A stretch of DNA of 64,000 nt from Estrella lausannensis (GTDB taxonomy: Bacteria; Chlamydiota; Chlamydiia; Chlamydiales; Criblamydiaceae): NCBI RefSeq assembly GCF_900000175.1, contig NZ_CWGJ01000028.1, forward strand, positions 62,001 to 126,000, given 5' to 3'. The stretch's first letter is position 1. Every line of letters starts with the position of its first letter. This document shows positions 1 through 9,469 of this stretch, piece by piece. Position numbers and translations under genes: made by a program. The notes under the pieces were generated by a model, which saw only the letters and a list, made by a program, of their open reading frames with translations, had not been told where the DNA came from and did not search any database.

Positions 1-1304
1 GGCGATGCCGGCTATCGCGCCGTGGCGGTTTGCCTTTTTGTCGTAGAGGGCCATGATGATGGCCGGACCGAATGAGCATCCGAGTCCCGACCAAGCGTAA
101 AGAACCGCTTTCTCCACAGTGGAATTTTTGGAGTAGGCCAAGTAGATGGAAAAGAAAGAGAGGGCGACGACGCTAAGTCTCGAAACCCATATCAGCTCTT
201 TGTCGGATGCGTGTTTTTTCACAAAATACTTCCAAAAGTCCTCGCTGATGACCGAAGCGGAGACGATGATCTGGGAGTCCATGGTAGAGAGGGTTGCGGC
301 GATGAGGCCACAGAGGATGAATCCACCGATCAGCGGGTTAAAAAGCTCTTTCACCATCACCACAAACACAAGCTGGGGGTCGTAGAGGGAGGCATTGAAG
401 AAGCCGATGCCGATAAAGCCGACGATGGCTGCAAAGCCAAGAGCCAGCACTTGCCATGTCATCCCGACCCATTTGGATTTGACCAGTTCAGCCGGTGATT
501 TGATGCCCATGAACTTAGTGACGATGTGAGGCTGTCCAAAATAGCCGAGTCCCCAGCCCATAGCCAGGAAGATAATTGAACGAATACTTTCCCAGGAGGA
601 GTCCCCGATCAGGGTCATGGGGATGGCGTTGTCGCGGGCTACTTTGCTGACCTGTTGAAAGCCTCCGGGCATGTGTGTGTAGGTGATCAACGGCACGAGG
701 AAGATGGCAAAGAGGAGGAACAGCGCCTGGAACTGATCGACCTTGGCGACAGTGTAGTAACCTCCGACAAACGAATAGATCATGGCAACGAACATGGCAA
801 CAGTGATGGCGATGGTGTAGTCGATGCCGAAGACCGCTTCGACAACGGTGCCGATGCCGATTAGGTTGGCGGCAAGGTAGCACCCCATGAAGAAGATGAT
901 GATCGTTGCGGTGATGATGCGTATCAAGCCTGATTTATCGTCGAAGCGGCTTTCAAGGAATGTTGATAAGGTGCTGCAGCCGCGCTTTTCCGTTTCAACC
1001 CTTAGTTTTGTGGCGATAAAATTCCAGTTTAAAAAAACTGCCAGTTTAAAAACATGCCAAGTATCAAGCCTAGTGCGATCCAGAGCGCAGGCATGCCTCC
1101 AAGGTAGATGGCTGCAGGGAAAGCCATGAAAAGCCAGGCGCTCATGTCGCTTGCATGCGCAGAGAATGCCGTTACCCAAAAGCTAAGAGAACGTCCCCCC
1201 ATGATAAAATCTTGTGCGGTATTTTGCTGCCGGTGGGCAAAAATACCGATCAGTAAAATCACGGCGAAATAGAGAGAAAAGGCAATGATATATTGAGTAT
1301 GCAT
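1..1304 (-). pseudogene. putP: putP-type sodium/solute symporter, frameshifted and cut by the window edge
   Basis: The product would be a sodium:solute symporter (SSS family, closest in pattern to the Na+/proline symporter PutP) in the inner membrane. The first 91 codons (1304 to 1029) give the typical N-terminus with the DFIMGGRSL motif and a Ser/Ala-rich second helix, then a TAA at 1029-1031. Downstream, another frame continues with no stop to the window edge and encodes the rest of the carrier (motifs ATKLRVETEKRG, AMGWGLGYFGQPHI, LIAATLSTMDSQI). The break is caused by 17 extra bases at 1024-1040 that partly duplicate the neighbouring bases around a small quasi-palindrome. Removing them restores one continuous reading frame. 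Either the gene is inactivated or this is an assembly error. The 3' end lies outside the window. Family assignment is firm; substrate is inferred. Confidence 0.85.
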
Positions 1305-1835
1305 ACAATTCGCTAGTGTTAGGTATTATTGAATTTGAGTGTCGATTTTCTTAAAAGGCACGATCCTAGCACATGGTTTATTTGATTTTTTGCCAGGTAG
1401 CTGCCCGCAGTACCGTCTGTCACCTGGATTTCGCCTATTCCTTACAAGATGATGCTGGAATGCATCAAAATTGTTTTTGTTATGCTCGCAACGACAAGAA
1501 CTCAAGCAAGCGTCTTTTCTGCAAAAATCCCCTGCTGATTTCAAGTAACGGTCAAGCGTTACAACGAATGGAATCGGCAGAAACTCGGTGAGTTCGCCCA
1601 GATGACAAAAACGGGAGTGCCAACCTACCATTTTATGAAGGATGCAAGCCTTATTGTCAATGAAATGTGCCGGGTTAGGTGGGGGAGGAGCGATCTTTAG
1701 ATCGTAAATATTAAGTGTTTAATTCTGTTAAGCTAATATATTAAAACAAAGGTTGTATAATTCTAGTTATATAAAATGAAAACAAATTATATATTCTGCT
1801 AAAATTAAAATATATAGTTGTTTTCGGGGGAGTGT
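1305..1835. other. intergenic region between putP and the repeat-protein gene
   Basis: About 530 bases between two divergent genes. I see no convincing gene. A 101-codon open frame on the minus strand (1326-1631) has no ribosome-binding site and no recognisable protein pattern. The last 100 bases (1730-1820) are strongly AT-rich and probably hold the promoter of the gene starting at 1836. Confidence 0.5.
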
Positions 1836-4073
1836 ATGTCCTTGGAATCTGCCGGTGCTGCAAGATCCAATGCAGCGGTGAATTTTGACAGACTTGCCGG
1901 AGCCATTGAGCGCGAAGCGGGCGTTGACCGTTCAACGCAAGCCGGCGCCATGGAGGGGCGCCAAGTAACGGTGGGACTTCTAGGAAAAGATAAGCCTGTA
2001 AAATTTGAGATGATGACCAATGAAATGGTTCAGCAGTTCATGAAAATGAACCACGAGGAGCGGCAGGAAAGAATCGGGATGTTGCAGGCCAGGTTGCAAG
2101 AGGTAAAACATAACCCGAATTTTAGTGCTAAAGGACAGCAGGCAAACGCCAAGATCCAGCTGGCCATTACAGTTCCGATGCTGGTCAAGCAGCTGAAAAG
2201 TGAAGCGAAAGTCAACGATTTCCATGAGGCGCGAGCCCAGGAAGCGCAGATGAAAGAAGCGAGCATGAAAGCAATTCAGCAGGGAAAAGCCAGTGCAGCA
2301 AAAAATGCCAATTCCCTGGGAGATGTGGCAAAGTCTCTGGGAGAAAAATACATGGATGAATTTGCGAAAGTGAATATGGGAAGAGGATCTCCCGATGAAA
2401 AAATCAAACATTTTCAGGAGTTGTCGGCTCGTATTGACACGCAATTGAATAGTCCCCACGTCAATATGGCGCCCGAGGGAAGAAAAACGCTTGAGCAGCT
2501 TAAGGGTGTGATTGGAAAAACGATAGAGCTTGAGACAAATAAAAAGGTGATGCAGCAAGGCAAAGCAAAAGTTGCTGTAAACGCGGAAGGTTTAGGCACC
2601 GTGGCAAAAGCCCTTACCGAAAAATACATGGAGGATTTTGTCAAAGTAAAGACGGGGGAGGGGTCCCCGAAAGAAAAAATTGCCGAGTTTGAAAAACTGT
2701 CGGCTCGCATTCAGCAGCAATTGGATAGCGGCGCCCCCTTGGGTGAGAATGGAAGAGCAGCGCTGGATCAGATGAAGCAGGGGATTGGGCAGGCAATAGA
2801 ACAGCAGAAAAAGCTGCTTCCGCTGGAGGCCAGGATGCCCACTATAAAGCCTCCACCACTGCCTTCAGGAGAGGCTTTACACAAGGCGTGGAACGCCAAT
2901 ATTGATAAGATTGTCAATTCTCCCGATAAATCGACCGAGCAAAAGATAAGTGAGCTCAAGAGCCGGTCGACTCTTATGAAAGTCGGTTTGCAAAATTGGA
3001 ATAAGCACAATCCAGACAAGGCAGGCGAAAAGGCAACCCTTCAAGGCGATATAGAAAGATGCGAGAGTGAAATTCAAAAATTGATTTCCGGTGGAGGCAA
3101 AGGGGGTGCTGACGTTGAACGACAGCAAGCCCCTGAAAGACCTAAGTCCAAAGTTCTATCAGATGATGACATCGCTGCACAGGCTTACACAGCTGCAACA
3201 AGTGATCCCGTGGGCTTTAAGGCCGACGCTGCCAGAGATAAGCTTGGAAACATTTTGTATTCCTCCAAACCTGCCAATGAGAAACTCCAATTGTTACATG
3301 CAAAGCTGGAAGCGATTGACGATGATATGGCAGTAATCAAAGGTCTTAACAAAGACGCTGATGTTAAAGCGTTACAAGACGTGAAACAAGAATTTACAAC
3401 GGTCATTGCCAAACTTAAGGATGAAATTTATCAATCGAGAAAAGCGTCAATGTCAGCTGTTGTCAAAGGGGATATAGATTTTTTTGTGAAAGACGCCTCC
3501 ACAAAAACTAGTCAGGACATGATCGGAATTCTCAATAGTGCCAATGCTTCGGGATTTGGTACCAATACGTTGATGAGGAAGTACGATGCTGATGATGCGG
3601 CTATTTATGATCAGGGATTTACAAAAGCTTATTGTTACCTTGTGGAACACTCTGGAGAGGAATTGTTGCAGCCTTTGACGAATATCATGAGTGCCAATAA
3701 CAAGGTTGCTGAGATAAGGAGTGAGTTGATCAATCAAAACCTTAGAGTATTTTATAATAATGACAATACGGTGGACCCCAAATCAGGTGAACCTCTGAGG
3801 GCGGCATCGAAAGCAACTGAGAACACAGACTTCAGGATAGTGGATGATTACAACAGTTCTGAGCTTTCTGCGGATCAAAGACAAGCCCTAGGAAGTGCCA
3901 AAGAAGAATTACTGAAGCTCAGAAATGAGATTATGCCCCATGTGGATGCTCTGGATAAGAAGGATCCTGTAGCGCAAAGTTTTGGGGGGTATCCTGAGAT
4001 CAATATTAACAGGATGCTTAGAGAAGTGCGTTTTTTACTGGGTGAAATTAGCCGAGAAGAATATAGGATGTAA
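1836..4073 (+). CDS. Helical-repeat protein of unknown function
   Basis: A 745-aa, mostly alpha-helical, highly charged protein with no signal peptide or membrane segment. The start is ATG 1836, preceded at five bases by GGGGGAG; the upstream TTG at 1818 has no such site. Two consecutive segments of about 90 aa are clear repeats: GEKYMDEFAKVNMGRGSPDE in the first (about nt 2270-2545) matches TEKYMEDFVKVKTGEGSPKE in the second (about 2550-2815). Each ends in a run such as LEQLKGVIGKTIE or LDQMKQGIGQAIE. Two further segments (about 2880-3090 and 3170-3440) look like more diverged copies. The last 210 aa are non-repetitive. I do not recognise the family. The build resembles secreted or structural proteins of intracellular bacteria, but that is inference. 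A weak likeness to RasGAP around residue 581 is discussed under findings. Confidence 0.85.
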   Translation: MSLESAGAARSNAAVNFDRLAGAIEREAGVDRSTQAGAMEGRQVTVGLLGKDKPVKFEMMTNEMVQQFMKMNHEERQERIGMLQARLQEVKHNPNFSAKGQQANAKIQLAITVPMLVKQLKSEAKVNDFHEARAQEAQMKEASMKAIQQGKASAAKNANSLGDVAKSLGEKYMDEFAKVNMGRGSPDEKIKHFQELSARIDTQLNSPHVNMAPEGRKTLEQLKGVIGKTIELETNKKVMQQGKAKVAVNAEGLGTVAKALTEKYMEDFVKVKTGEGSPKEKIAEFEKLSARIQQQLDSGAPLGENGRAALDQMKQGIGQAIEQQKKLLPLEARMPTIKPPPLPSGEALHKAWNANIDKIVNSPDKSTEQKISELKSRSTLMKVGLQNWNKHNPDKAGEKATLQGDIERCESEIQKLISGGGKGGADVERQQAPERPKSKVLSDDDIAAQAYTAATSDPVGFKADAARDKLGNILYSSKPANEKLQLLHAKLEAIDDDMAVIKGLNKDADVKALQDVKQEFTTVIAKLKDEIYQSRKASMSAVVKGDIDFFVKDASTKTSQDMIGILNSANASGFGTNTLMRKYDADDAAIYDQGFTKAYCYLVEHSGEELLQPLTNIMSANNKVAEIRSELINQNLRVFYNNDNTVDPKSGEPLRAASKATENTDFRIVDDYNSSELSADQRQALGSAKEELLKLRNEIMPHVDALDKKDPVAQSFGGYPEININRMLREVRFLLGEISREEYRM

Positions 4074-4211
4074 ATTTTTTGCTCAGGAAATGTGAAATCG
4101 ATGTTATCCGAATTAGCTAGCCAGTTCTTATAATTAAAAGAGAGTCTCGCGAAAAAAAAACGATAGCATTAGGATGGGGGAAGAAAAATTCCATTCCCCG
4201 AGGCTAAAGGC

Positions 4212-5312
4212 ATGCAGACATTCGCTCAGCTGAAATCAGAGTTATCCTATAAAGACATCCAATCCCTTCTCGGAAAAGAGGCTGAAGAGCTTCTCGACTA
4301 TCGCTGCACAAAGATCCGTAAGGAACAGCTTCCGGAGCCCGGACCGAACTGGGTCGACCGTATTTTCAAAGACAGCGACCGTAACAACCGTGTTCTGGGG
4401 TCACTCGAAGCCCTTTTTGGCCACGGGCGCCTGAAAGATACAGGCTATCTCTCCATTCTTCCGGTCGATCAGGGGATCGAGCACTCGGCTGGCGCTTCCT
4501 TCGCCCCCAACCCCCTCTATTTCGACCCTGAAAACATTGTCAGGCTGGCTGTCGAGGCCGGCTGCAATGGCGTTGCGTCTACTCTGGGAGTTTTAGGGAT
4601 GGTGGCAAGAAAATATGCCCACAAGATTCCCTTCATCCTCAAGATCAACCACAATGAGCTCCTCTCTTTTCCCAACACCCACGATCAGATCCTTTTTACT
4701 TCGGTCAAAAGAGCTTATGACATGGGCGCTAAAGCGGTAGGGGCAACCATCTACTTCGGTTCCCAGGAGAGCCACCACCAGATCCAGGAGATTAGCGAAG
4801 CCTTTGAAATGGCCCATGAGCTGGGGTTGGCTACCATCTTGTGGTGTTACCTGCGCAACCCGGCCTTCAAAATTGACGGTACTGACTACCACCTCTCCGC
4901 CGACTTGACAGGACAGGCAAATCACTTAGGCCAGTGCATCGGCGCTGATATCGTCAAACAGAAGCTTCCTCTCGTTAACGGCGGCTACAAGGCGATGAAC
5001 CAACTCAACAAAGGGTATGGCAAATGGTCTGAGAAGATGTATTCCGACCTCTGTGACATCGAAGACAATCCCATCGACCTCTGCCGCTATCAGGTGCTCA
5101 ATACTACGCGAGTCGGCCTGATCAACTCCGGTGGGGAGTCGGGAAAAAATGACCTGCATGATGCCGTTAAAACAGCTGTCATCAATAAGAGGGCCGGTGG
5201 TATCGGTCTGATTAGCGGCAGAAAGACCTTCCAAAGACCTATGAAGGAAGGGGTACAGCTTTTTCATGCCATTCAGGACGTCTACCTCTGCAAAGAGATA
5301 GGATTGGCTTAA
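4212..5312 (+). CDS. fbaB: Class I fructose-bisphosphate aldolase (FbaB/DhnA type)
   Basis: A 366-aa cytoplasmic enzyme that cleaves fructose 1,6-bisphosphate to dihydroxyacetone phosphate and glyceraldehyde 3-phosphate in glycolysis and gluconeogenesis. It has the archaeal/bacterial class IA (FbaB, DhnA) pattern: [15 protein letters not shown] near the N-terminus, the [13 protein letters not shown] strand, and ADIVKQKLP, which contains the expected Schiff-base lysine. GGESGKNDL and [12 protein letters not shown] form the phosphate-binding region. Chlamydiae use this type instead of the zinc-dependent class II enzyme. A weak GAGGC lies upstream of the ATG. It converges with the SIMPL gene, with only six bases between the stop codons. 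Confidence 0.93.
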   Translation: MQTFAQLKSELSYKDIQSLLGKEAEELLDYRCTKIRKEQLPEPGPNWVDRIFKDSDRNNRVLGSLEALFGHGRLKDTGYLSILPVDQGIEHSAGASFAPNPLYFDPENIVRLAVEAGCNGVASTLGVLGMVARKYAHKIPFILKINHNELLSFPNTHDQILFTSVKRAYDMGAKAVGATIYFGSQESHHQIQEISEAFEMAHELGLATILWCYLRNPAFKIDGTDYHLSADLTGQANHLGQCIGADIVKQKLPLVNGGYKAMNQLNKGYGKWSEKMYSDLCDIEDNPIDLCRYQVLNTTRVGLINSGGESGKNDLHDAVKTAVINKRAGGIGLISGRKTFQRPMKEGVQLFHAIQDVYLCKEIGLA

Positions 5313-5318
5313 GAGATT

Positions 5319-6029
5319 TTAATCGATCTCGAATGTGATGCCCACTTGTGCCGATACGCTGACCGAACCAGGCTCTATCGGCATGGAGCTCTCGCCGGCA
5401 TCCCGGGCCATATACAGGGCTGTCTTAAACCTGACGGGGGCAATGCCCGATTCCTGCTGGATCAGCAGCGGTTTTTTGATCTTAACAGAAGAGGCTTTGG
5501 CTAGAGTGGCGGCTGTATTCAGAGCGTTCTCTGCGGCCAGAGAGAGGGCTTCCTGCTCCGCCTCTTTATTGTCTTTCAGAGAAAAAACAAGGCTTTCGAT
5601 CCTGTTTGCGCCGGCTTTTGCTGCTGAATCGATAAGCTTTCCTACCGATTTGAGATCTGATGTTCGTACCGTCAAAGTGCTTGTTGCGCGGTAGGCGACA
5701 GTTAACGGTGGTTTTGGTTTTTTAGGATCGATGGTTTCGTAGACGGGGTAGAGGGAGACAGTGTCTGTCGAATAAGTTGTCTCCTCTCCTGCACCGGCTT
5801 TGATACCCGCGATGACAGCTTCAATTTTGGCAGCCGTCTTTTTCATCGCTACATCGGCATATTTGTCTTCTTCTTCAACGCCGATGCTGACCGATACCAT
5901 GTCAGGCGCTTTTTTTATCTCGGCAGTTCCCGTTACGATCAGTTTAGAGATTTCTTTTCCTTCATCGGCCTGGAGAGGGAGAGCAGCTAAGGAGATGAAA
6001 CACATAAGTTTGAGCATCGGAGCACCCAT
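5319..6029 (-). CDS. SIMPL-domain (DUF541) exported protein
   Basis: A 236-aa protein with an N-terminal signal peptide (hydrophobic MLKLMCFISLAALPLQA) followed by a SIMPL/DUF541 domain. The pattern ISKLIVTGTAEIKKAPDMVS at its start, YRATSTLTVRTSDL in the middle and AAKAGANRIESLVFSL after it are typical of the family. SIMPL proteins are periplasmic or outer-membrane associated and their biochemical role is poorly known; the E. coli member YggE is linked to oxidative stress. Translation may begin at ATG 6029 or at ATG 6017 (MLKLM), which gives a more normal signal peptide. The upstream region on this strand is a repeat-rich intergenic stretch. Confidence 0.85.
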   Translation of the reverse strand: MGAPMLKLMCFISLAALPLQADEGKEISKLIVTGTAEIKKAPDMVSVSIGVEEEDKYADVAMKKTAAKIEAVIAGIKAGAGEETTYSTDTVSLYPVYETIDPKKPKPPLTVAYRATSTLTVRTSDLKSVGKLIDSAAKAGANRIESLVFSLKDNKEAEQEALSLAAENALNTAATLAKASSVKIKKPLLIQQESGIAPVRFKTALYMARDAGESSMPIEPGSVSVSAQVGITFEID

Positions 6030-6154
6030 CGGTCTGATCGTTTAAAAAATATTTTTTTGGTGTCTATCGGTATACAGGAAACAAATTATTTAAAAAATGG
6101 TAATATGAGAAAAACACGGTCGCCATTTTTTTATCTATCTGATAATTAAGATCA

Positions 6155-6226
6155 TATACCGAAAGCCCTCAAAATATAGCTTTCGCGGAGCTTAAAATCT
6201 CAAAGTTTTGAGACACTCTCGGTATA
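6155..6226. repeat. Palindromic repeat, short form
   Basis: A 72-bp copy with both outer ends: TATACCGAAAGCCCTC on the left and GAGACACTCTCGGTATA on the right. The inner stem is absent. Confidence 0.8.
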
Positions 6227-6257
6227 TCAAGCCCCTAAAAGATCCTGCCAAACGCTC

Positions 6258-6400
6258 TATACCGAAAGTGTCTCAGAATTTGGTTTTGGCAAAGAGAAAC
6301 GCTCTCTAAGATTGAATGATTGTAAGTTACCTAATATTAAAAATATGAGATGACTTATTATCGTTCGGTCCCGAGGCCCTCTCAGAACCAGAACCCTAAA
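6258..6400. repeat. Palindromic repeat, long form, one end decayed
   Basis: Begins with a good TATACCGAAAGTGTCTCA end and carries the inner stem and loop (GATTGAATGATTGTAAG ... TAATATTAAAAATATGAG) in the opposite orientation to the copy at 11111. The distal end has decayed (CTCTCAGAACC, no CGGTATA). Confidence 0.75.
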
Positions 6401-6559
6401 TCGGGGGATCCTTTGTTATAAGAGACTGTTAGCGGATTCGGATTCCGTCGATTTGAGGGGCTAGATGCTAGGGTGATATTGACCCCAAATGCAACGGGAG
6501 GCAAATCTGCTAGCAGGCTTTAAGGCGTAACCGTTCTTTTAAAACAAAAGAGGTTGCCT

Positions 6560-7816
6560 ATGCTCAGCGTATTCCAAATTAGGGGAATTCTGTCTCCGCT
6601 AATTTCTATTTTATTGATTATTTTCGGCACAGGGTTTTTCTATAGCTATATCAGCATGACGCTGAGGGATCAAGGCTATGGAGAGGAAGTGATTGGTCTC
6701 GTGCACTCTTGTTATTCTTTAGGACTTGTTCTTGGAGCCCTTTTTTTGGAAGGATTCATCTTAAGGGTCGGGCATATCAGGGCATATGCCGTATTCGCCG
6801 CGGTCTCGACGGCATCTTGTCTCGCCATGGGACTTTATTTTTCGCCGGCTCTTTGGTGCGCGATGCGCTTTTTGGCGGGCGGGGCGATTGCCGGTGTCTA
6901 CATCGTGGTGGAGAGCTGGCTGCTTGACAAGAGCTCTCTTAGGACAAGAGCGGATGTGCTTTCCTTATATATGATCTGTTTCTATGGAGCGCAGGCAGTC
7001 TCGCAGTTTCTTTTAGACGTGGGCGATTTAAAAACGCTCCAGCCTTTCGCCTATTATGCTCTTTTTGTCACCCTCTCCATCTTGCCGCTTGCTGCCACTA
7101 AAGTGGAGACTCCTTTCATCAAGGAGCCGGAGCTGTTCAATGTACTGGGTCTTTATCGCCACTCACCATTCGGATTTATGGGGACACTCGTGTCAGGGAT
7201 GATTTTAGGGTCAATCTATGCTTTCACGGCAAATTTTGGGCAGGAATTTAACCTCCAAGTCTCCTGGCTGGTGAGTCTGACGATATTTGGAGGCATGGCC
7301 TTTCAATGGCCTCTCGGTAAGTTGTCAGATGCCTACGATAGACGATGGGTGCTTTTTGGTATGAGCACGGCAAGTGTAGTGCCCTGCCTTTTACTGGTTC
7401 TCTATCCGTCTGTTGCCTGGTTGGCCTATTTATGCGCTTTTGTGGCGGGGGGCTTAACTTTCACTCTATACCCTATCAGCGTGGCGCAAGTGTGCGATCG
7501 CCTGTCGCAAAATGCCCTGACCTCAGCAACAGGAATTTTGGTTTTGGCATACGGTGGCGGCGCTGTCATCGGGCCTCTGATCAGTCCCGTCTTCATCAAT
7601 TTTATGGGATATAAAGGCCTCTGGGTATCGATCATATTTTTCGCCCTCTTTCTCTCCTTCTTTGGGCTGGCTACCTATAATCCTTTACGCCGGACTGTTC
7701 ATAAAAAAGCATGGGTTCCCTTCGGGAAATCAACACCTGTGGCTTATGAGCTAGACCCCAGGGTAAAAGAGGAGAGGCTGGAAGAGAGCGAAAGGCTCTA
7801 TGCCAGTAAAAAATAG
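6560..7816 (+). CDS. MFS transporter, YcaD-like
   Basis: A 418-aa polytopic inner-membrane protein of the major facilitator superfamily with 12 predicted helices. The pattern SYISMTLRDQGYGEEVIGLV in the first helix region, the MRFLAGGAIAGVYIVVESWL helix 4-5 region and the SDAYDRR cytoplasmic loop match the YcaD/YfkF-like subgroup. The substrate is unknown. The start is ATG 6560 with AAAGAGG six bases upstream; the in-frame TTG at 6554 is inside that spacing and was not used. The gene converges on the membrane-protein gene ending at 7844. Confidence 0.88.
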   Translation: MLSVFQIRGILSPLISILLIIFGTGFFYSYISMTLRDQGYGEEVIGLVHSCYSLGLVLGALFLEGFILRVGHIRAYAVFAAVSTASCLAMGLYFSPALWCAMRFLAGGAIAGVYIVVESWLLDKSSLRTRADVLSLYMICFYGAQAVSQFLLDVGDLKTLQPFAYYALFVTLSILPLAATKVETPFIKEPELFNVLGLYRHSPFGFMGTLVSGMILGSIYAFTANFGQEFNLQVSWLVSLTIFGGMAFQWPLGKLSDAYDRRWVLFGMSTASVVPCLLLVLYPSVAWLAYLCAFVAGGLTFTLYPISVAQVCDRLSQNALTSATGILVLAYGGGAVIGPLISPVFINFMGYKGLWVSIIFFALFLSFFGLATYNPLRRTVHKKAWVPFGKSTPVAYELDPRVKEERLEESERLYASKK

Positions 7817-7843
7817 GTTTTGTCATGTCGCGAAGCGATCCGG

Positions 7844-8530
7844 TCAGCGCCTTTCTGCCAAGTGTCCTTGAGCTCTTACCACCATGGCGATAATGATGGA
7901 GAGCCAAGCGGAGAAAAAGCACCAGACCGAGGTGAAGGTGTTGTAGTAGAGGTAAAATGAGATAATGAGGGCAGCGAGTGAAAAGACGCCGAACAGCGAA
8001 AAGCCCCTGATCGACGAAATTAAAGAGGGTAAAATTACCGTTGCACCGTAGAGAAGAATGAATAAATTCAACGGCATGATCAACGGCTTTTCCGGAGTGT
8101 ACTGAATGGACTTTTGAATGACTTGTAAGGTAATGCTGTTGTCTTTCAGGGATAGAACAGCAAGAGCTGCAGTCGCGATGCCGGCTAGCAGCAGAGCTCC
8201 TAAAAGAGTCTTGCGCGTAGGCTGCTTTTCAGGCAGGTAGGTCGAAAGCGGGATCCAGACTGGCCAGATGATGAAGGCGAAAAAGAGAAAAAGGGCCGCG
8301 AAAAATCCTGGCGTTGCCGCGATGCTGTTAAAAAACTGTAGCTTGATGGGTGATAGATTTTCATCGAAAGAGGCCCAAATGTTTCCTTCAGATAGCTGCT
8401 GGATGCCAAAAAAGAGGGGGATGAGCGCAGCCGGCAGGATTTTTTTTTGCTTGGCTGTCAGTACCGTATAGAGGCCTAACGTGGTCAGCAAGGTTCCTGA
8501 TACGTAACTGGCTTCTTTAGAAAAACACAC
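7844..8530 (-). CDS. DUF6629-like integral membrane protein
   Basis: A 228-aa protein with about six to seven hydrophobic segments. The N-terminus MCFSKEASYVSGTLLTTLG followed by LIPLFFGIQQLSEGNIW is the hallmark of the DUF6629 family, whose function is unknown. The start is GTG 8530, with AAAGGA upstream, because the Cys-Phe-Ser following the initiator is conserved in the family. The next gene upstream on the same strand ends only 16 bases away, so the two may be cotranscribed. Confidence 0.78.
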   Translation of the reverse strand: MCFSKEASYVSGTLLTTLGLYTVLTAKQKKILPAALIPLFFGIQQLSEGNIWASFDENLSPIKLQFFNSIAATPGFFAALFLFFAFIIWPVWIPLSTYLPEKQPTRKTLLGALLLAGIATAALAVLSLKDNSITLQVIQKSIQYTPEKPLIMPLNLFILLYGATVILPSLISSIRGFSLFGVFSLAALIISFYLYYNTFTSVWCFFSAWLSIIIAMVVRAQGHLAERR

Positions 8531-8546
8531 GGGGAAATCCTTTGTT

Positions 8547-9008
8547 TTAAGTGGTTTCAGAGGGGAGCGCGGTGTCGTTAGCTCTCCTGATGGTGTGGGA
8601 GTAAATTTGTCTTTCCTGGTGGAACTTGGCGGCCCTTTCTTGAAATTCGCGGATATCGCTGCGCAGCTTTGAAGAGATTGAGGCGAGGGCTGGCGAGTTT
8701 TTTGCGCTCTCTTGAATCCAGGTATCCATCTTATGCTCGATGATCTTTTTGGAATTTTTCCAAAAAAGGGGGATCTCTCCTTCTTTGAGACTCTCTCTAG
8801 TCGAGTGGTCGATGACGTCGTAGAGATCGATAATGAATCGGGAAGCTGTGTCTAAGACAGCGCGTACGATCGCCTCCTCTTTTTTGGCCGCAGCCAAGGA
8901 GGATTTTTCAATTTTATCGAAAGCTTCGTGGAAGTGTTTAGAATAAAGAGAGGATTTGAAATTGAAGAGCGCTTCCAAATACTGGTGAATTTCCTTGTCG
9001 CTGGGCAT
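8547..9008 (-). CDS. Conserved-looking helical protein of unknown function
   Basis: A 153-aa soluble, charged, mainly helical protein with no signal peptide. The start is ATG 9008 because AAGGAG lies ten bases upstream. A longer frame from 9068 would add an unlikely arginine-rich leader (RKRKRFR). I do not recognise a family. It lies immediately upstream of the DUF6629-like gene on the same strand. Confidence 0.7.
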   Translation of the reverse strand: MPSDKEIHQYLEALFNFKSSLYSKHFHEAFDKIEKSSLAAAKKEEAIVRAVLDTASRFIIDLYDVIDHSTRESLKEGEIPLFWKNSKKIIEHKMDTWIQESAKNSPALASISSKLRSDIREFQERAAKFHQERQIYSHTIRRANDTALPSETT

Positions 9009-9469
9009 TTTGGTAATCTCCTTGATGCGGAAGCGTTTGCGTTTTCTGAGGAGCAGTAAGACCCTCATGCGACCTCACCTTGCCTGTTTCATATTCCTTT
9101 TGCAACTTAAAAAAAAGTGGATAGGTCGAGGAGGAACTTCGAGTTTAAAAGCCGATTTTGGAGAGCGCTTCCTTTTAGATCCCTTGAGAAAACTGCAATC
9201 AGATGCAAAGCGTACATATTTAGTTTTAGCGCTGTCTCTTAAAGACGAGAACCTGTTTCTGCCGAGATCGTGAGTGTTGTTTAAATAAATATATTGTTTG
9301 TTTATTTAGATGGTTTGGGGAATGTGGCCTGTTTAAAAAACATCCAAAAGTAGTATATTTTCCCTCAGAAAAATCGACGAAATCTGAATCCGTTAACATT
9401 ATCTAAGTGGATAGGATCCTTCCGGGGTGAAGCATTTTTCAATTCCTTAAGTTTAACAAAGAGGTGCAT
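9009..9469. other. Divergent intergenic region
   Basis: About 460 bases between divergent genes. I found no gene, tRNA or copy of the dispersed repeat. AT-rich DNA at 9275-9380 (GTTTAAATAAATATATTG) is the likely promoter zone. The segment 9080-9273 contains an open frame without a ribosome-binding site, which I take as chance. Confidence 0.5.

Larger units (their letters stand above)
6030..6559. other. Repeat-rich intergenic region
   Basis: About 530 bases between divergent genes. It contains two copies of the TATACCGAAAG palindromic repeat (6155-6226 and 6258-about 6400), annotated separately. No gene is visible. The remaining part (6400-6545) has no recognisable feature other than being the leader of the transporter gene. 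Confidence 0.6.

Noticed and set aside
1326-1631. 101-codon open frame on the minus strand upstream of the repeat protein
   Set aside because: No ribosome-binding site, unusual composition (many Cys, Arg, His) and no recognisable pattern; most likely chance.
2030-2266. Antisense open frames rich in Cys and Leu within the helical-repeat gene
   Set aside because: They reflect the Lys/Gln/Ala-rich coding of the sense strand and lack start signals.
1980-2558. 192-codon open frame opposite the helical-repeat gene
   Set aside because: It lies wholly antisense to a well-supported gene whose repeats explain the composition; a shadow.
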